From Merluccius polli (lineage: Eukaryota; Chordata; Actinopteri; Gadiformes; Merlucciidae), in assembly GCA_030340625.1 (NCBI GenBank), contig JAOPHQ010000590.1, forward strand, positions 62,001 to 126,000: a DNA stretch of 64,000 nt, written 5' to 3'. This document shows, one piece after another, positions 11,651-23,212 of this stretch (position 1 is the stretch's first letter; every line of letters begins with the position of its first letter). The notes below the pieces were generated by a model, which saw nothing but the letters and a program-made list of their open reading frames with translations, did no database searches and had not been told where the DNA came from. The translations under genes were made by a program, and so were the position numbers.

Positions 11651-12497
11651 AACCCAGCAACCGATGCAGAACTACAGGTTTGACCAGTCTGAGGCTGACA
11701 CCATCCTCTTCTCTGCTTATGCAGTTCTGCGTGAGTCAGGCTACAGTGGCCCTGTTGTCATTGATACAGCTGATACCAATGCCTATGTCGCGTCAGCGGT
11801 CATCTCGCAGCAGCTGCCCGGTATGCTCTGTATCAAGAGAAAGCAGGAGATAGTCTTCTGGAGTGGCCTGGTGACTGAGGAGATGGCAGACTGTATTGTG
11901 CAGCTACACTGTATTACAGGCTGTGATGCCAACTCAGGCTTCTACGGCAAGGGTAAGTCGTCGGTGTATGACAAGGTGGCAAAGAGCCCTGTGGCACGAT
12001 GGCAGCTCTTGCGGTGTGGAGATAGCCTTGACCTTGAGGAGGAGGTGGTAGAGGAGCTCTTCGAGTTCACCCAACATGTGATCTATGGCGACAAGAAGAG
12101 TAGCACCATGGCTGAGGCCTGTGCCGCGAAGTGGAAGAGAATGAAGAACAAATCATTCATTCGTCTCCCTCCAGATGCAGATAGCCTACGCCAACACTGC
12201 CTCCGCGCCAACTACTTGGCGTATCTAGTGCGCCACCCCTCCCTGAAGCGCCACCCCTCGCCACTCGGACATGGCTGGGAGCTGGTGGGTGGTCGCTGTC
12301 GCCTTGTCCGCCACACGCGACCTGCTCTCCCGATGCATCTACCTGCACCAGGGCCAGCTGAAGAGAGCAAGGAAGATAAGAGAGAGGAGGAGGATGATGA
12401 GGAGGAGGGAGATGCTGATGTACAGAGGAGGAGGGGGGATTCATCAGAATCTGATGATTCAGAATCTAGTGAGGCAGAATGCTCTGATTCGGACTGA
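11651..12497 (+). pseudogene. E1 gene, 3' fragment: putative nuclease-like protein
   Basis: The C-terminal part of E1 continues in frame from 5607 after removal of the LTR element and one AACC copy. It is open for about 280 codons to TGA at 12495. Visible motifs are QSEADT (about 11684), VVIDTADTNAY (about 11755), TGCDANSGFYGKGKS (about 11917) and HPSPLGHGWELVGGRCR (about 12252), followed by an acidic, serine-rich tail. The spaced acidic motifs (EAD...DTAD...GCD with Gly-Lys) resemble the order in FEN/XPG/PIN-fold nucleases; that is my inference, not an established assignment. The family occurs as many copies in fish, usually with repeats, and looks transposon-borne. With its upstream half deleted and interrupted, this copy cannot make the full protein. 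Confidence 0.75.
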
Positions 12498-13261
12498 TCA
12501 TGTTTTAAGTGGTTTCATTATTCAACTATTCAAGTTACAGCTATTAAAAAGAGCTTATTTTTAATTATAATTACTTCTCTTGTCATACATTCATCAACTA
12601 TTTTACTGCAGAGATTCTTATGGGGGTAGTTTGTTTGAAGTACAGCAGTACCAAGGTAAAATGGGTTTTGACATTTAGATCTTTTCAGTGAACATAATTA
12701 TGAAATGACCATACATGTTTGGTAGGCATGGATTCTTAATTATAATAGCTATAGTGTACCATTGTTATTCTCCTTCCTTACATAGCCTACTGTAAAAATG
12801 GCCAACCCCAAACACCACATCTTACCTTCCCGTTCAAAAGTTACGTTTTCACTCTACTGGATGGCAGCCATCTTGGATTTCTTGGTCAAAATGATGTCAT
12901 AATGTCAAACTGATGTCAGAATTGGAATCCTTGTGGTCGACTTACACGAAAAAGTGTCTTCATACATGATTCTAGATGCTCTGGTTCAAAAGTTAATTTT
13001 TCAAAAAATCCCGGGATTTTTGGGAATATTTTTTTATAAAAGGTCCATAGAAGTCAAACTAATCATCAGACAGTTTTTGATTGTATGCGTCCATATGTGT
13101 AAATAAGGATACACTGAGCTTATTCTTTGACTTTTTAAAATAGATATGCTTTATGGTAACTGAACTTTATTATTTTATTCCAAAATGGATACATTTTTCA
13201 TTATCAGATGAGGTTGTCAACCTCCTAGCAAAGAGGGAAGTAGGGAACTCTTATTTGAAGG
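12498..13261 (+). other. E1 3' non-coding tail
   Basis: AT-rich sequence follows the E1 stop, with no credible gene. It ends at 13231-13261 in AGTAGGGAACTC...GGCGGTTAC, which resembles the outer ends of the E2 element in reverse. It may therefore be the right end of the element that carried E1. Confidence 0.4.
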
Positions 13262-13800
13262 CGGTTACCCCTATTCTATATTCCCTACCTCCTAAACATT
13301 TCCACCCTTCAGATGTTATTTCTGTCTTCCTGGTGCACAATACAAACATGTACTGCCCTTATATTGTTGGTGCAGCAGACTCCACAGAATAAGATGCAAC
13401 ATGCAAGCATTCACACATTGTGAATAGAAAATTTTGAGGGTTACAGCTGAGATTATTTATAGTCAGGAGGGATAATTCATAAAAATTGTGCACTTCTGGA
13501 AAAGTTTTAGATTTTTGGCAGGGTGTTAGGTATGGACCTAAGGTTTTTAAAAATCTGTGGATGCAAGTTGGGGCGGCCCCCTAGTGGCCGGTATACATAC
13601 AAATCCAAAATGGCCCCTGCTGAAAAGAGAAAAGGTTATATCTCAGCTTCCTTTAGTCTTAAATTGTTGTATAATGTATTTTTTCTGCTTTGTTTGATAA
13701 AAGGAATCCAATTCTGATATAGTCTTACTATGTTAAGTCCATTTCTATGTTAAATGTATTATCATAGTCCTATTTAGCTCAAATAAACTGTCAATATCTC
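13262..13800. repeat. Left inverted repeat of E2 element
   Basis: Matches the reverse complement of about 18425-18866, with gaps near the outer end. It holds a block on changes such as CCCCTAGTGGCCGGTATACAT that is conserved in both arms. Confidence 0.65.
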
Positions 13801-16340
13801 TGAAAAAGTCACATTTAAATATTAGTCAGGGCACTAGAGCCATATTTTTTACCTCCAAGGTATGCTTTTCTTTTTTGATTGGACAGGTCACTAGCACTAT
13901 TGTGTCAGAAAGCACACGTGGTGACCAAAAGGACCATTGTTGAGGATTTAGATCACAATTTCAGAACTAAGCCACAGTGAAGTTATATTTGGCTTTTCAA
14001 CATGTGAAGGATCAATATCAAATTTTAGTGAAATAACACAATGAACAATACATACTTAAACATTATATATTTATTTAAAGGTTTCTGTTGTGGCTGAGGC
14101 CCTCCCCTTTGCCCTGTCTTCCTTGAACCCTCTTCCTTCCTCTAGACCCTCGCCTCACTCTTCATCATTATTCGTACAGCCTCCCTCACACTTGCATAAT
14201 GTAGTACAGCGAAGTCCAGCTCGGTGGCACTTACAGTTGCCCTTACAGGCAACCACACAGCCACAGTTGAGGAGGAGTGAACATCCCTTGCTGACATCTT
14301 CCAGGTCTGTCCAATACGGCACCCAGACCTTGATTCTGTCATTCCATTCGCAACCCCACTCACTGGGGTTGGGAATCTCTGGAGTTTTGGACAGGGATTG
14401 CTTCCAGACAAAAGCTGCAGTGTGTAGGGCACGCTTCCCATGCTGTAATAAAGCATGCTTGGTCGGGGGGATTGAATCCAGGGACTTAAGGCCATGAGTA
14501 AAAAGAAGCTTCCGGGCTTCATTGACTGACTTGACCTGCAGTTCTTACTATACATGAATACAGTCCAGCGTCGAGGACTCGCATGTGCACTGATTCCAGT
14601 GTGAGGCTGGTTGGATCTTGGGTGATCGCAATGAGGGTCTTTGTGACTTCTGGGTAAGCTTGGCATTTTTGAGGTCCCAGCATTCCTGAGATGAGGTGGA
14701 TTGGGATATCTTTGTATGCCTTCCCTGATCCAAAACCAATCCATAGCTGTGAGAGCCCCAACTCCTGGAACAGAGTGATGGCCAGCACAACCACATCACT
14801 GTCTACTGTCTGTAGGTAAGCCTTGGTGTGACCCTGTTCAGCAGCATTACGTAAATGTAACATCATCCGAGTGTCTGCTTCCTCCTGCTGACATGGTGAC
14901 AAAGCTTCTAGGTCAGCAGTTTTGTTGCTCAGGACCAAGTTAGCCTTTGTTGTCAGGAGGAGGTACTTTGAGCCAGCTGTGGCCTTCTGAAGTTCGTCAC
15001 TGATGTACTGAAACAGCACATCTTTATTCTGACTGTCTTTGAGGAAATTCTGCCATTGAGCTCCCTTTGGCAGAGGTATTTTAGCGGAGACTCTTGTTCT
15101 GCACCCTGCTGTCCCACCACGCTTGACACGAGTCTGGGATTTGAGACTTGCCTCTATATACTTGTCCCAGACTGCATCCACTCTTGTCGTCCTGTCAGTT
15201 ATCAGGCTGTGTACGTATGGCATCAATTCCATCTGAGTGTACTCTCCAAACACTCTGGCACGCTGGGATTTGATGATGTGTATGACTGCTGCCATATCAA
15301 GCACAACCACAAAAGCTTCTTTGGCTGATGGAGAGGGGCCAGGACCTGGCATTCCTGGTAAGCACCCAAGAATATCTGACTTGGTTCCTGACCGCAGCTT
15401 GCCTTGATCAGATAAAGATGGCGGCTCACGCTGATTTTCATGCTTGAAGAAGTCATCAATGTCCAGATCAGGACGGGCTTGTAAGGACATGAAGAGCTTG
15501 GTGACAAGAGCAGTATTTGCCTTGGCAGACCCCAACTTGCTGGTGGCTTTTTCTATTCTGTCCCTTACAAACTCTTTGAACATGGCTTTGCCGATATTGG
15601 GAGCTTCCCTGAGGGAATTGGAGATCTCATGGTCAATGACCTCACCAGTGTCTAGGGTAATGTGCTCTGTACCCATTTCTTTGAAGGGATTGATTATGTT
15701 ATCTTCCTTTGCAAGATAGCATAGTTCTTTCAGATGGTGCAGGAACGTCTTCTGTTCAGCAGCTGAGGACTCTGGATGTTCCAGACTTTCCTTCTTGCTT
15801 GAGGCAAAAAAGCAGGCAACCTCAAACTCGTCAATGGCCTGTATTACTTCTGGTTTTGAGAGCTCATTTATCTCCTTAGGGATAGGGTTAGGGATATAGC
15901 GGTACCGTGGAGCTCAAATTGACCAGACACATCAATATTATCAACTCCACCAGTAGTGAAAACTCCCCGCTTCATGTTTGAGGGAACAACAACTCCATCA
16001 ACTGCAAACTGCCTTGACATGGCACAGGCAATGCCCCTCCTGACATCCATGACTCGTTCATAAGATACCGACATGCCAAGTGCATGGAAGGTTTTGATGA
16101 TGCCTTTATTGCGATCATTTCGATGCAGTTTCAGTCCCACATAGAGCGGAAAGGGTGTTTCTCTCTCCTTCCTCTGATAGAGAGTGAGGGCTTGACTACT
16201 TTGCTTTGCAGCATTGCTGCATATCAACTGACTTATAGTGCAGGCAACTCTGACCCTGGCATTGATGGTGGCCTGATTCTCTTCATTCTGCTCAACAGAG
16301 CCTGAGCCTTGAATCAACACATCTAGAAGGGTCTGAAGAG

Positions 16341-17481
16341 CAGGGCTTGAAAACGAAATTATTTTTCAATCGTTCCGCTCTGAACGGAACCGGTATATTT
16401 AACGTTTTCGTTCTTGCGTTCCGCCACCAACATATTGTTCCTGAACCGGTTCGGAACGTAAAATAACGTTCGTTCTTAACGTTCCGGCAGTGTTATTGGG
16501 CCTCCGCGGTGTGTTACTATTGCGGCCCCCCCCCCCCCCCCCCCCCCGCCGGCCGTAGGCGCACCCCCCGTCGGCCGTTACTATTGCGCGCCCCCCCCCC
16601 CCCCCCCCCCGCGGTGTGTTACTATTGCGCGCCCCCCCCCGTCGGCCCGCAGTGTGTTTGTGTTACTATTGCGGGCATAGACATATATACATAGTATACA
16701 TGTATATATGTCTATGATTGCGGGCACCCCCGCCGGCCGTAGGTCCGCGGTGACGCTCGAACGTGAACGTCGTTTTACGGCAGCGGAAGATTTACGACAG
16801 CCAGCATACAGACAGTAAACAGACAGTGAGCAACGGACTTCACATGATATTATTCACAACTCGGATTAATTTAATGAAACCCATTGATTCTTTTGACCGG
16901 TGGACCCTTACGGACTTAAGGAATATAAACAATGCAGGAACGGACACACACCGTACGGACTTTATGATCGCTTCAAAAGTTGGAAGTCAGACCTTTTCCC
17001 CGTCTCTCTTGTTTACCGGTAAGTCTGTTTGAATTATGCGTTGGTGTTCATAGTTTGTGTTAAATGAACTGAATGATTTATCTGTGGAGAGTCTAACTGA
17101 TCTAACGATGTGCGTTATGTCCATATGGACAGACGTTTAAACGGTTACCGTATCTTTGTGTAGGTGATCTAAACGGCTTAAGTCGTTCAAAAAATAATTT
17201 AGATAAAATCCAGATCCGGCCTCAATTGGAGACCTGCGTTTATTTGTCAAAACGTGTCGCCACACCCCTGCGTCTATTAGGGACCCCGCTTTTATTGGAA
17301 GTTTTACGGTATATAGAGAACGAAAAAAAAACGTTATTAACCGGTTTTGGGGATTTCAGAATAACGTTTCTGTTCCGGAACAGTTGAAGACCATTTGGTT
17401 TTCGTTTCCGTTTCCGTTCCTCGTAAAATTCTGTTCGTTTTCGGTTTTCGTTTTCGTTCCTTGAACCGGTTCGGAGCCCTG
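16341..17481. mobile_element. Non-autonomous hAT inside E2
   Basis: 1,141 bp with ends CAGGGCTTGAAAACG and (reverse) CAGGGCTCCGAACCGG, flanked by the 8-bp duplication CTGAAGAG (16333-16340 and 17482-17489). Both the CAGGG end and the 8-bp duplication are hAT hallmarks. The interior is rich in GTTCCG/GAACGG inverted motifs and C-runs. No transposase is present. The E2 frame is readable across the empty site. Confidence 0.88.
16676..16716. mobile_element. 41-bp foldback micro-MITE of the P-type family
   Basis: A palindrome starting CATAGACATATATACATAG and ending with its reverse complement, flanked by the 8-bp duplication ATTGCGGG (16668-16675 and 16717-16724). The same terminal sequence bounds the 458-bp element at 47214-47671. 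It is inserted inside the hAT at 16341-17481. This seems to be little more than two transposon ends. Confidence 0.8.
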
Positions 17482-18424
17482 CTGAAGAGGTTTTGCAACT
17501 GGCTCAGTTAGACAGGTTGATATAAAGGATCCATTGAAAGGCATCTGTTGCAGAAGGATGTATTTTTGCGCAGCATTAGACCCACTTCAACAATGTTCTT
17601 TGCCTCATCTTCGGTCACTTGAAGGCAAGAGGTCTGAGCCACTGCAGCACCAACTGTCTTCTTGTGGGCTATGTAGACATCACGGCCCTCTGAGAAAGCC
17701 GACCACTCAGGCCCAAGCTTCTTTAGGAGGTGCTCTTTGAATCGTACACCATGCACATATGTTCCACTCCAGTCTGAGCCCAGGTGCTCTAGACGACCAT
17801 CGTAAAGTTTCCTCAAGTCAGCTAGCTTAAAGGTTGATTCATTATACTGCACACATGCTACAAGCTGAGCAATAACTAATGGATCATACTGCATTGGCAT
17901 TTTCATTGCTTGGTTTCTTTGTTTCCTCTGCACGAGCATCATTGCTTAGTTTTGTGGAGCAGGATGCATGATAACTAATATATCCAGCACTTGCATCAAC
18001 TGCCGTGTTTAGTCTGGCACAAACTGACCAGTTTTTTGATTCCATGGCCCATTTCTGGAGATTCTTTGAACAGTTGTCACTCCTAGCCCTGTGAATGGGC
18101 TCAGTGGAATCATCTTGATGTTTTTCACAGTACACACACTGCACTTTTTTACGTTCTAGGCTAGCATTAAAACTTGACCTGTTTTTTTTGGGACTGAAAG
18201 TAGTCACTTCACTGGTTGACTCCACTCTTGCTCTCTTGTTTCTGGTTCGCTGCAAATTATGAAATTATGCACCTTATTTGACTTGATTTCAGAAATAGCC
18301 ATTTTCTGGTAAAGGCTTTTGCAAAACAATATTTTTCACACTAGAATGATTGTAATTTGTTCAATATTATCCCTAAAGGGTGAGCATATGGGTTTAGAGG
18401 CCTGAATGATCTTTATATGTTATT

Positions 18425-18866
18425 TAATTTCAGAGATGGACCGTTTTTCAAGCAAAAAGTGACTATGTTAATACATTTAACATAAAAATTGACTTAAAAT
18501 AAGAAGACTATATCAGAATTGCATTCCTTGTATCAAACAAAGCAGAACAATTACATTATACAACAATTTAAGACTAAAGGAAGCTGAGATATAATCTTTT
18601 CTCTTTTCAGCGGGGGCCATTTTGGATTTTTATGTATACCGGCCACTAGGGGGCCGCCTCAACTTGCATTTAAAAACCTTAGGCCCATACCTAACACCCT
18701 GCCAAAAATCTAAAACTTTTCCAGAAGTGCACAATCCCTATGATTTTTCACGAATTCCCTCCTGACTATTAGTCTCTAGATAGGCTTTGGTTACAGTATC
18801 TAAACTTCCTAAAGTCTGGTGCATGTTAATGGTATATTTAAGTAGGGAATATGGAATAGCGGTAAC
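18425..18866. repeat. Right inverted repeat of E2 element
   Basis: Partner of 13262-13800. Its outer end GAATAGCGGTAACAGTTTAA was later cut by the insertion of the L2 LINE at 18874. Confidence 0.65.
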
Positions 18867-19108
18867 AGTTTAATTCAATTCAATTCAATTTTATTTGTAT
18901 AGCGCCAATTCATAGCAGAAGTTATCTCAGGGCACTTTTCAAATGGAGCAGGTCTAGACCGAACTCCTAATAACATTTACAGAGACCCAACAGTACCACC
19001 ATGAGCAAGCACTTGGCACGGGGGCAAGGAAAAACTACCTGTTAAAAGGCAGAAACCTTGGACAGACCCTTCGGCTCTAGGTGGGTGGTCATCTGCCTTG
19101 ACCAGTTG

Positions 19109-19160
<52 letters not shown>

Positions 19161-19512
19161 AAGAGAGCAACTACATCAATACACTAATAAACATGATGAT
19201 GATGACGACAGCAGCAATGATGGGGGACAGCAAGCAGCAACAACAGTAACTGTATATAACTGGTAACTGATATTAGCAATGGCAGTCAAGCAGGACCATG
19301 GAGGCTCCGCCAGGATCCATGAGAACCTGCGAGACGAGAAAACACAAGAACTCCGGGGAAGAATTGTTTTAGTAACATGCATTAATGGGACATGAATGTG
19401 TGCACAGAGAGAGAGAGAGATAGAGAGAGAGAGACTCCATGGGAAATCCCCCGATAGTCTAGGCCTATAGCAGCATAACTAAGGGATGGTTCAGGACTCA
19501 CCTGATCCAGCC

Positions 19513-22363
19513 CTAACTATAAGCTTTATCAAAGAGGAACGTCTTAAGCCTACTCTTAAATGTGGAGAGGGTGTCTGCCTCCCGAACCACAACTGGAAGC
19601 TGGTTCCACTGAAGAGGAGCTTGGTAACTGAAGGCTCTGGCTCCTGTTCTACTTTTAGAAACTATAGGAACCACCAGTAGCCCTGCATTCAGAGAACGCA
19701 GTGTTCTAGTGGGGTAGTAGGGTACTATGAGCTCTTTGAGATATGAAGGGGCCTGCCCATGAAGAGTTTTATAGGTGAGTTTAAATTCTATTCTAAATTT
19801 TACAGGGAGCCAATGCAGAGAAGCTAGTACAGGAGAGATGTGATCTCTTTTCCTAGTTCCTGTCAGTACTCGTGCTGCAGCGTTTTGAATTAATTGGAGC
19901 GTCTTAATGGACTTATTAGGACAACCTGATAATAAAGAGTTGCAGTAATCCAGCCTTGAGGTAACAAATGCATGGATTAGTTTTTCTGCATCTGTCTTTG
20001 ATAGGATGCGTCTGATTTTTGTAATATTACGTGAATGAAAAAAGTCTCTAAGGTTTTTGGGGCCAAGTACAAGAATTTCGGTTTTCTCTGAGTTTAACAT
20101 CAGAAAATTGCAGCTCATCCAGGATTTTATGTCTTTAAGACATGTTTGTAATTTAGATAATTGATTAATTTCATCGGGTTTGATCGATAGATATAACTGC
20201 GTATCATCTGCATAACAATGAAAATTAATGGAGTGATTTCTAATAATATTGCCTAAAGGGAGCATATATAAAGTAAATAGTATTGGTCCAAGTACAGAAC
20301 CTTGTGGAACTCCATGACTAACTGTAGTATTTATTGAAGATTCATCATTCACATGTACAAACTGTGAACAATCTGATAGATAGGACCTAAACCAGCTTAG
20401 TGCGGTTCCTTTAATGCCAATTTGATGCTCGAGTCTCTGTAAAAGAATATTATGATCAATGGTGTCAAAGGCAGCACTAAGATCTAATAATACAAGTACA
20501 GAGACAAGTCCATTGTCAGAAGCAATCAAAAGGTCATCATTAACTTTAACCAGAGCTGTCTCTGTGCTATGATGAACTCTAAATCCTGACTGGAAATCCT
20601 CAAATAAACTATTGTTATGTAGAAAGTCACACAATTGTTTGGCGACTACTTTCTCCAGAATCTTAGACAGAAAGGGGAGATTAGAAATCGGTCTATAGTT
20701 GGCTAAAACCCCTGGGTCAAGAGTGGGCTTTTTAAGAAGGGGTTTAATTACAGCTACTTTAAAGGACTGTGGTACATATCCTGATAATAAAGAAAGATTA
20801 ATCATTTCCAGTAAAGAAGTGCCAATTAAGGGTACAATTTCTTTAAGCAGCCTAGTTGGGATGGGGTCTAACAGACAGGTTGATGACTTCGATGAAGAAA
20901 TTATAGAAGTTAACTGATGAAGACTGACAGCAGAGAAACACTCCAAATACACATCTAAGGTTGCACCAGTCAAAGTGTCTGATGTTGGAGAGCCTGCGAT
21001 ACCTATTGAGGGCATTTGGTGACTAATTTTCTCTCTAATAGTAATAATTTTATTATAAAAGAAGTTCATGAAGTCATTGCTACTTAAGTTGATGGGGATA
21101 CATGGCTCAATAGAGCTGTGACTCTCTGTCAGCCTGGCTACAGTGCTGAAGAGGAACCTAGGGTTGTTCTTATTTTCTTCTATTAGTGCTGAGTAAAAGG
21201 CTCCTCTGGCATTACGGAGGGCCTTTCTATAATTTTTAAGATTATTTTGCCAAATTAAGTGATTTTCTAATAAATTGGAAACGCGCCATTTCCTTTCTGA
21301 TTTCCTTGTTTCTTGTTTTAATTGACGAGTTTGTTGGTTGTACCATGGTGCTAGTTTCCTATGTTTTATTATTTTCTGTTTTCTAGGAGCGATAGAATCT
21401 AATGTTGATTGTAGAGAGCCTGCAGCACTATTAACAAGATTATCAATTTGGGAGTGACTAAAGTTAATATAGGACTGTTATATTCAGATATGGCATTGAA
21501 TTAAACACTGATGGAATCTCCTCCTTAAACTTAGCTACAGCACTGTCAGATAGACATCTGCTGTAGGAAGTTTTGCTTAATGGCTTATAGTTTAATAATA
21601 GAAATTCAAAAGTTATTAAATAATGGTCAGATAGGAGAGGATTATGTAGAAAAACTATTAAATGTTCAATATCCATGCCATATGATAGAACAAGGTCAAG
21701 AGTGTGATTAAAACAATGGGTTGGTTTATTTACACTCTGACAGAAGCCAATTGAGTCTATTAATGAGGTAAATGCGTTACTAAGGCTGTCATTTGTAACA
21801 TCCACATGGACATTAAAATCACCTACAATAATTACTTTATCTGATTTAAGAACTAAACTTGATAGAAACTCTGAGAATTCAGATATAAAATCAGAGTACG
21901 GTCCAGGAGCGCGGTACACTATAACAAATAGGACTGGCTGCAGTGTTTTCCAGTTTGGGTGAGAAAGACTAAGAACAATGCTTTCAAATGAATTATAATT
22001 TAGTTTTGGTTTAGGGTCCATTAAAACCCTCGAATCATATATAGCTGCTACTCCACCTCCTCGGCCTGTGCCTCGGGGAATGTGAGTATTAATATGACTG
22101 GGGGGGGTGGATTCATTTAGGCTAACATAATCCTCATGGGACAACCAGGTCTCAGTAAGACAAAGCAAATCAATATCATAATCTGATATTAATTCATTCA
22201 CTAAAACAGCTTTGGATGACAGAGACCTGATATTTAACAGTCCACATTTCATTCTTTTATTTTGTGCTACTGAGGAGTTGGTTTTAATTTTTATTAGGTT
22301 TTCATGGTTAACTCCTCTTGTTTTTATTTCTTTAAATAATGTAGGCAGTCGGGGGACAGACAC
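19513..22363 (-). pseudogene. L2 ORF2: endonuclease and reverse transcriptase
   Basis: An APE-type endonuclease occupies the first part ([43 protein letters not shown]). Reverse transcriptase follows: [40 protein letters not shown] (catalytic motif A), [14 protein letters not shown] and CYADDTQLY (catalytic YADD). It makes a target-nicking, template-copying enzyme in related active elements. A frameshift at about 21465-21480 separates the endonuclease from the linker; otherwise the frame is open to the TAA at 19513. About 950 residues, the usual size for L2. Confidence 0.88.
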
Positions 22364-22459
22364 AGTCTCTATGGGGTTGTGGGTGGGTGACTGTACTAGA
22401 GGAAGCGCAGAGAAGTGTGTAAGACAGCAACTCTGCTTCCTGGTCCCAACTCTGGACTG

Positions 22460-23212
22460 TCAGGTTTTAGAAATAAACTGCATCATATTCCTGGATAAGA
22501 GAGCCGCTCCATCCAACGTGGGATGGATGCCGTCTCTCCTAATCAAACCAGGTTTTCCCCAAAAAGGCTGCCAATTATCTATGAAGCCCACATGGTTTGC
22601 TGGACACCACCTGGACAGCCAGCGGTGGAAGGACGCCATGCGGCTATACATGACGTCACTGGTCACATTGGGCAGGGGTCCAGAGAAAACTACGGTGTCC
22701 GACATTGTTTTGGCGTATCTACACACCGACTCCACATTAATTTTAGTGACCTCCGATTGGCGTAATCAGGTGTCATTACCGCCGACGTGAATAACAATCT
22801 TATGATATTTACGTTTGTCTTTAGTCAGCAGTTTTAAATAGGATTCAACATCGCCCGCTCTGGCCCCAGGGATACATTTAACTATGGCCGCTGGCTTCGC
22901 TAACTTCACGTTTCTGACTATAGAAGAGCCAATAACCAGAGTCTGTTCCTCATCGGGTGTGTCGCTGAGTGGGGAAAACGTATTAGAAACGTGAATGGGC
23001 TGGTGGTGAGCCGTGGGCTTCAGTAGTTTGCCGCTACGCTTCCCCCGGACAGTCACCCACTCTCCGTGGCTTCCCGGCTGCTCGGGGTCTACCGGGGGAC
23101 GGCTAACTAGGGCTACCTCCGGCCGGCCCGCACAGACTACACAGGTGGAGGAATAACTGAACATGTGGCACACTGAGCAGGAAAGAGGAGCAGAGGAAGA
23201 GGGAGAAGCCAT
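22460..23212 (-). pseudogene. L2 ORF1 with SGNH-hydrolase (esterase) domain
   Basis: About 250 codons with a cysteine-rich start ([18 protein letters not shown]), then SGNH-hydrolase blocks: [10 protein letters not shown] (catalytic Ser region), HVGGNDT, and [14 protein letters not shown] (Asp-His region). Such esterase-type ORF1 proteins are known from CR1/L2 LINEs and are thought to help RNP or membrane association. A single in-frame TGA (22766-22768) directly follows GGNDT; the frame stays open on both sides, so the domain is otherwise complete. Confidence 0.8.

Larger units (their letters stand above)
14155..18255 (-). pseudogene. E2 gene: putative nuclease-like, CXC-tailed protein, broken
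   Basis: Minus-strand relative of E1. From the N-terminus: a basic start with zinc-binding-like VQCVYCEKH...HRARSDNC (about 18150), a middle part (17880-17600 and 16320-15900), a long open stretch with LDMAAVIHI (about 15300), then QQEEADTRMMLH (about 14870), QTVDSDVVVLAI (about 14795), WIGFGSGKAYKDIPIH and LGPQKC. The C-terminus is cysteine-rich (CGCVVACKGNCKCHRAGLRC, about 14230), a CXC/tesmin-like pattern, ending in TGA at 14155-14157. The segment where relatives carry the GCD motif is missing between LGPQKCQ and AYPEVTK (about 14665). Frameshifts lie near 17580, 15895, 14580 and 14530, and a hAT splits the gene at 16340. Function is inferred from motif spacing only. Confidence 0.7.
13262..18868 (-). 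mobile_element. E2 element: inverted-repeat element carrying an E1-related gene
   Basis: Imperfect inverted repeats of about 450-540 bp (13262-13800 and 18425-18866) bracket a minus-strand gene related to E1. Shared blocks, in opposite orientation, include GTTACC-CTATTC-ATATTCCCTAC at the outer ends, TGCACTTCTGGAAAAGTTTT, and GGCGGCCCCCTAGTGGCCGG. This is the layout of a DNA transposon. No clear target duplication was found, and the outer boundaries are uncertain because the same end motif recurs next to E1 and at 25418-25447. A hAT (16341-17481) inserted into it later. Confidence 0.6.

Noticed and set aside
11517..12497. 326-codon frame taken as one intact gene
   Set aside because: The first 46 codons are LTR sequence read through by chance. 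The E1 protein runs in from 5607, across the LTR element, not from this ATG.
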